Source: Crotalaria pallida
Lineage: Eukaryota; Streptophyta; Magnoliopsida; Fabales; Fabaceae
DNA length: 64,000 nt
Reading direction: 5' to 3'
Assembly: GCA_037953625.1 (NCBI GenBank)
Contig: CM075655.1
Coordinates: forward strand, 116,381,001 to 116,445,000
This document shows positions 60,007-64,000 of this stretch, one piece after another. The position numbers and the translations under genes were made by a program. Within the stretch, counting starts at the first letter, position 1. The number at the start of each line of letters is the position of its first letter. The notes under the pieces are model-generated. The model had not been told where the DNA came from. It made no database searches and saw only the letters and a program-made list of their open reading frames with translations.

Positions 60007-61785
60007 ATGGGCTCTAGCAATAACTTTGGTGGAGAAGGAGCTTCAATAAACCGTCCTCCACTATTTAATGGTGAAGGATATGTTTATTGGAAAACTCGCA
60101 TGAAAGTTTTTATTGAAGCAATTGATATGGATATTTGGGATGCAATTGAAAATGGTCCTTTCATTCCCAAAAAGAAAATAAATGATGAAATTGTTGAAAT
60201 TCCAAGGAGTAGTTGGAATGATGATGAAAAGAGAAAAGTTTCATTTGATTTAAAAGCTAAAAACATCATCTTTTCGGCTTTATCCCATGATAAATTTTAT
60301 AGAGTTTCCCAATGTAAATCGGCAAAAGAAATGTGGGATACTTTGCAAGTCACACATGAGGGAACAAGTGAGGTTAGAGATGCAAGATTGAATTCTCTAA
60401 CTCACGAATATGAATTGTTCCACATGTTGCCAAATGAAACCATTAGTGACTTGCAAAGGCGATTCTCTCACATTGTTAATCATTTGATTTCCTTGGGAAA
60501 AGTATTTCGCAATGGTGAAACTACTAACAAAATTCTAAGATGTCTTGATAGGAGTTGGCAACCCAAGGTAACCGCCATCAAGGAATCTAGAGACATAAAT
60601 AGCATGGACTTAGCCACTTTGTTTGGCAAACTCCAAGAGCATGAGATGGAGCTTACAAGACTTGGGATGCATGAGGAATCGGACAAAAAGAAAAAGGGCA
60701 TATCACTCAAAGCTTCAACTAAAGCTACAAAAGAAGTTGAAGAATGCTCTACAAGTGGAGATTCCGATGGTGAACCAAATCAAGAAGAATTTGGGATGTT
60801 TGTGAAAAGATTCAACAAATTTTTCAAAGGGAAGAAAGGTGGATCTTCATCCAATTTTAAGAGAACCAAAGACTCCAAACAAAGAGAAAAGAGTACCGAT
60901 GATGGAGTTAAGTGTCATGAATGTGGAGGGGTTGGTCACATAAGAATGGAATGTGCCACATTCTTGAAGAAGAATGACAAGAAGACCCAAGAGACCAAAG
61001 GGAAGCGTGCATACATTGTTTGGGATGCACCGGAAAAGAGCAATGAATCATCTTCAAGTAGCTCCGGTGATGAAAATGCAAACCTTTGTCTCATGGCCAA
61101 GAACAATCATGAGTCCTCATCAAGAGCTAATCATGGCATGAGTGAAAGTGATGATGAGGTAACCTCTAGCTCTTCTTGTTCATCTTCAAACTCCATTTCA
61201 TATGATGATTTGCAAGAAGCCTACAATGAAATGTTAATTCAATTTAAAAGGCTTGCTAAAATTAATAAGGAAAAAGGAAAGAAAATTTTGGAGTTTCAAC
61301 ATGAAATTGATGAATTGCAAAAATCTATAAATGAGTTGAAACTTCAAAATGAATCCTTGGAACTTATTAATTCTAGTCATCAAAGTGATTGTGCAAATCA
61401 TGAGGAAATTATCACTTCATGTGAGAGATGTGATGAACTTGAAAAAGAAGTGAAAGAGTTGAAAAACAAACTCACAATCTCACATAGTGATAGAAACCTC
61501 AACCGGTTGTTGAACTCTCAAAGACATAATCACAACAAAACCGGTTTAGGATATGTTCATAAAAAGGACAAAAAGTACAAGGTGGTTGGAACATTTTCTA
61601 AGAAAAATTCATCAAAGAGACCAACTTGTACTTATTGTGGAAAAGTTGGACAAATCAACATTGAGTGCCACATTAAGAAGTTTGAAATGAAAAAGGGCAC
61701 TTATATGTGGATTAAGAAGGGAGAAAGTCCCAACACTAACCCTAAGGGACCCAACATTGTTTGGGTACCCAAAGTGAACAAGTGA
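60007..61785 (+). CDS. SIRE-type gag protein
   Basis: A 592-residue gag with the copia UBN2 fold (PLFNGEGYVYWKTRMKVFI, then AKEMWDTLQVTHEGTSEVRD and LTHEYELFHMLPNETISDL) and two zinc knuckles: CHECGGVGHIRMEC in the middle and CTYCGKVGQINIEC near the C-terminus. In the second knuckle the usual His is Gln, so it is probably impaired. A Ser/Asp-rich stretch and a coiled coil lie between the knuckles. The frame is intact and starts 57 bases after the primer site. It ends with TGA just before the protease region, which lies in another frame. Confidence 0.9.
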   Translation: MGSSNNFGGEGASINRPPLFNGEGYVYWKTRMKVFIEAIDMDIWDAIENGPFIPKKKINDEIVEIPRSSWNDDEKRKVSFDLKAKNIIFSALSHDKFYRVSQCKSAKEMWDTLQVTHEGTSEVRDARLNSLTHEYELFHMLPNETISDLQRRFSHIVNHLISLGKVFRNGETTNKILRCLDRSWQPKVTAIKESRDINSMDLATLFGKLQEHEMELTRLGMHEESDKKKKGISLKASTKATKEVEECSTSGDSDGEPNQEEFGMFVKRFNKFFKGKKGGSSSNFKRTKDSKQREKSTDDGVKCHECGGVGHIRMECATFLKKNDKKTQETKGKRAYIVWDAPEKSNESSSSSSGDENANLCLMAKNNHESSSRANHGMSESDDEVTSSSSCSSSNSISYDDLQEAYNEMLIQFKRLAKINKEKGKKILEFQHEIDELQKSINELKLQNESLELINSSHQSDCANHEEIITSCERCDELEKEVKELKNKLTISHSDRNLNRLLNSQRHNHNKTGLGYVHKKDKKYKVVGTFSKKNSSKRPTCTYCGKVGQINIECHIKKFEMKKGTYMWIKKGESPNTNPKGPNIVWVPKVNK

Positions 61786-61798
61786 TTTCATTTTGTAG

Positions 61799-64000
61799 GT
61801 GTGTCTTCGAACGGGAAAACAATTGTGGTATCTTGATAGTGGATGTTCGAAGCACATGACGGGAGATAGGCGGCACTTCATTGAGCTTACTCCAAAGGAA
61901 AAGGGTTATGTCACTTATGGGGACAACAACAAAGGCAAAATCCTTGGTATTGGTAAAATCGGAAACTCTTCAAACTTGATTATTGATAATGTGCTCTATG
62001 TTCAAGGATTAGAACATAATCTCTTGAGCATAAGCCAATTATGTGATATTGGCAATCATGTAGTTTTTACCTCTACCCATTGCCTCATTAAAAGTGACAA
62101 AGATGAATCAATCAAATTTGTTGGTAGAAGGTCAAATAATACTTACTTAGTTGATTTGAACAAAGTCACTTCTTTGGTCTCTACTTGTTTAGTGAGCAAA
62201 GAAAATGACACTTGGTTATGGCATCGTAGGACCGCTCATATAAATGTAAACCAATTGAAGAAAATTCAATCTAAAGATCTAGTAGTTGGTTTACCAAAGC
62301 TAAATTTTTCTATTGAAGGTGTTTGTTCCCCTTGCAAGAAATGTAAACAAACTAAAAACACCTTTGGATCAAAAATGGTGATGTCCACATCAAGGCCATT
62401 AGAAATGCTTCATATGGACTTGTTTGGACCATCACAAGTAAAAAGCTTTGGTGGCAACTATTATGCATTGGTAATTGTTGATGACTTCTCTAGGTTTACA
62501 TGGACTTTATTCTTAACTACTAAGAGTGAGACCTACAAATCTTTTAAACATCATGTCAAACTTTTGCAAAACCAAGTAAATCAAAAAGTAATTATTATTC
62601 GTACCGATCATGGTGGAGAATTTGAAAACCACAAATTTGATAGATTTTGTGCTAAAAATGGTATTGAGCACCAATTCTCCGCACCAAGAACTCCGGAACA
62701 AAACGGAGTGGTAGAGCGGAAAAATAGGGTGCTAGAGGAACTTGCTAGAACCATGTTAAATGATTCTCAAGTACCTCAATATTTTTGGGCCGATGCCGTC
62801 AATACGGCTTGTTATGTTTTAAATCGTATTTTGATAAGGCTCTCTTTGGATAAAACCCCCTATGAACTTTACAAGGGAAGAAAGCCAAATATATCTCATT
62901 TTCATGTCTTCGGATGCCAAGTTTTTGTTTTAAATAATGGAAAAGAACACATTGGCAAGTTTGATTCCAAATCCGATGAAGGCATATTTTTAGGCTATTC
63001 TTCTCATAGTAAAGCTTATAGAATTTTCAATAAAAGAACTTTAACTATTGAGGAATCAATTCATGTGGTTTTTAATGAGTCTTCAAAAGAAGATAGTGTT
63101 TTATGTGATGCTAGTGAAGATGGCATTGTCTTTTCAAAAGAAGAAAAAGAGAGAGAGAATTCAAAAGTTGATGAAGGAGAAGTAAGGGAAGAACTTCCTC
63201 CAACTTGGAAATCGGTCAAGGCTCATCCTATAGACAAAGTCATAGGAGATATGTCAAAGGGAGTACTTACTCGTAGGTCTATTCAAAACATTTGCCACTA
63301 TGTCTCATTTGTTTCTCAAATTGAACCCGATTCAATTAAAAAGGCCATTGAGGATGATCATTGGGTTCTTGCTATGCAAGAAGAATTAAACCAATTTGAA
63401 AGAAATGAAGTTTGGGATCTAGTCCCTAAACCCGATGATCATACCATAATTGGTACTAAATGGATTTATAGAAACAAACTTGATGAATCCGGGTTGATTA
63501 TAAGAAACAAAGCTAGACTAGTAGCTCAAGGGTACAACCAAGAGGAAGGTATCGATTATGATGAGACCTTTGCTCCGGTTGCACGTCTTGAAGCAATCCG
63601 AATTTTACTTGCTTATGCTTCAATCATGAAATTCACTTTATATCAAATGGATGTTAAAAGTGCTTTCTTGAATGGGTTTATAAATGAAAAAGTGTATGTC
63701 AAACAACCCCCCGGTTTTGAAAATAGTGAATTTCCAAACCATGTTTATAAATTGAAAAAGGCACTCTATGGATTGAAACAAGCTCCTAGAGCTTGGTATG
63801 ATCGATTGAGTTCCTTTCTATTAGAAAACAAGTTTCAAAGAGGGAAGGTTGATAATACATTATTTATTTATAAAACCAAGGATGACATTTTGTTAGTACA
63901 AATCTATGTTGATGATATCATTTTCGGTGATACTAACGTGTCTCTTTGTAGAAAGTTTTCAAATTTGATGAAAAAGGAATTTGAAATGTCAATGATGGGA
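61799..64000 (+). CDS. SIRE-type pol (protease, integrase, RT), partial
   Basis: The frame is shifted relative to gag and is preceded by an in-frame TAG (61796-61798). From there it reads open to the window end, as far as I can follow it. Protease: LWYLDSGCSKHMTG. Integrase: an H..H..C..C zinc region (LWHRRTAH, CSPCKKCK), then LHMDLFGPSQV, RTDHGGEFEN and NGVVERKNR (DDE residues present). Reverse transcriptase: YQMDVKSAFLNG and QIYVDDIIFGDTN near 63900. It probably belongs to one gag-pol polyprotein in the ancestral element and has been split in this copy by a frameshift and a stop. Confidence 0.85.
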   Translation, partial: MCLRTGKQLWYLDSGCSKHMTGDRRHFIELTPKEKGYVTYGDNNKGKILGIGKIGNSSNLIIDNVLYVQGLEHNLLSISQLCDIGNHVVFTSTHCLIKSDKDESIKFVGRRSNNTYLVDLNKVTSLVSTCLVSKENDTWLWHRRTAHINVNQLKKIQSKDLVVGLPKLNFSIEGVCSPCKKCKQTKNTFGSKMVMSTSRPLEMLHMDLFGPSQVKSFGGNYYALVIVDDFSRFTWTLFLTTKSETYKSFKHHVKLLQNQVNQKVIIIRTDHGGEFENHKFDRFCAKNGIEHQFSAPRTPEQNGVVERKNRVLEELARTMLNDSQVPQYFWADAVNTACYVLNRILIRLSLDKTPYELYKGRKPNISHFHVFGCQVFVLNNGKEHIGKFDSKSDEGIFLGYSSHSKAYRIFNKRTLTIEESIHVVFNESSKEDSVLCDASEDGIVFSKEEKERENSKVDEGEVREELPPTWKSVKAHPIDKVIGDMSKGVLTRRSIQNICHYVSFVSQIEPDSIKKAIEDDHWVLAMQEELNQFERNEVWDLVPKPDDHTIIGTKWIYRNKLDESGLIIRNKARLVAQGYNQEEGIDYDETFAPVARLEAIRILLAYASIMKFTLYQMDVKSAFLNGFINEKVYVKQPPGFENSEFPNHVYKLKKALYGLKQAPRAWYDRLSSFLLENKFQRGKVDNTLFIYKTKDDILLVQIYVDDIIFGDTNVSLCRKFSNLMKKEFEMSMMG

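Larger units (their letters stand above)
58393..64000 (+). mobile_element. SIRE/Maximus-type copia retrotransposon, 5' part
   Basis: A long 5' LTR is followed by the primer site TGGTATCAGAGC (59939-59950), a gag frame and a pol frame with integrase before reverse transcriptase, the copia order. The large LTR, the long gag with two zinc knuckles and the QVCLR-like/LDSGCSKHMTG protease region are typical of the SIRE/Maximus lineage. The rest of RT, RNase H, any envelope-like frame and the 3' LTR lie beyond the right edge. Confidence 0.88.

Noticed and set aside
1..64000. CRISPR array, operon or bacterial-type system
   Set aside because: The window is plant nuclear DNA. The tandem repeats seen are microsatellites and transposon arms, with no regular spacer pattern.

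Overview
The window is plant nuclear DNA. It is strongly AT-rich, with five interrupted or long protein genes separated by kilobases of transposon relics. Small exons with GT-AG introns, plant-type protein families (PAS2, MSL2, plant O-fucosyltransferase), copia elements with a tRNA-Met primer site, tRNA-derived SINEs and MULE or Tourist-like elements all point to a dicot. A legume is my best guess from the style of the repeats, but that is an inference.

Genes, left to right. (1) The 5' half of a PASTICCINO2-type 3-hydroxyacyl-CoA dehydratase lies on the minus strand at 40-1860 and runs off the left edge. (2) A complete 10-exon O-fucosyltransferase-family gene is on the plus strand at 19108-23667. 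(3) A complete 13-coding-exon plastid mechanosensitive channel gene of the MSL2/MSL3 type is on the minus strand at 24644-29500, convergent with gene 2. (4) A four-exon HAD phosphatase of the MDP1 type is on the plus strand at 35580-37642. (5) A long single-exon coiled-coil protein like Arabidopsis At4g38062 is on the minus strand at 38426-41476 and carries an internal tandem duplication. These genes share no pathway. They look like ordinary low-density gene space, not a cluster.

Mobile DNA fills most of the rest. Class II: a Pack-MULE at 4579-5848 with 9-bp target-site duplications (TSDs) carries a four-exon piece of an MLO gene; a 968-bp non-autonomous hAT lies at 13576-14543; MULE-type foldbacks lie at 7938-8232, 10601-10979 and 31360-31912; two sister MULEs sit side by side at 53676-55004; Tourist-like and Stowaway-like MITEs also occur. 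Class I: a complete copia element at 44118-48691 has 207-bp LTRs and one long reading frame broken by two stops; a SIRE/Maximus-type copia element starts at 58393 and runs off the right edge; a 5'-truncated LINE with TSDs lies at 31987-33569; a TRIM-like element lies at 6109-6634. At least six SINE copies occur, five of them with clear TSDs.

The most notable items are the MLO-carrying Pack-MULE, the alanine-rich insert in the 31360-31912 MULE, the abutting sister MULEs whose TSDs overlap, the paired CTCGAG palindromes in the SIRE LTR, the GC-AG intron and 19-nt exon of the PAS2 gene, and the 154-residue duplication in the coiled-coil gene. I found no clearly new protein system.
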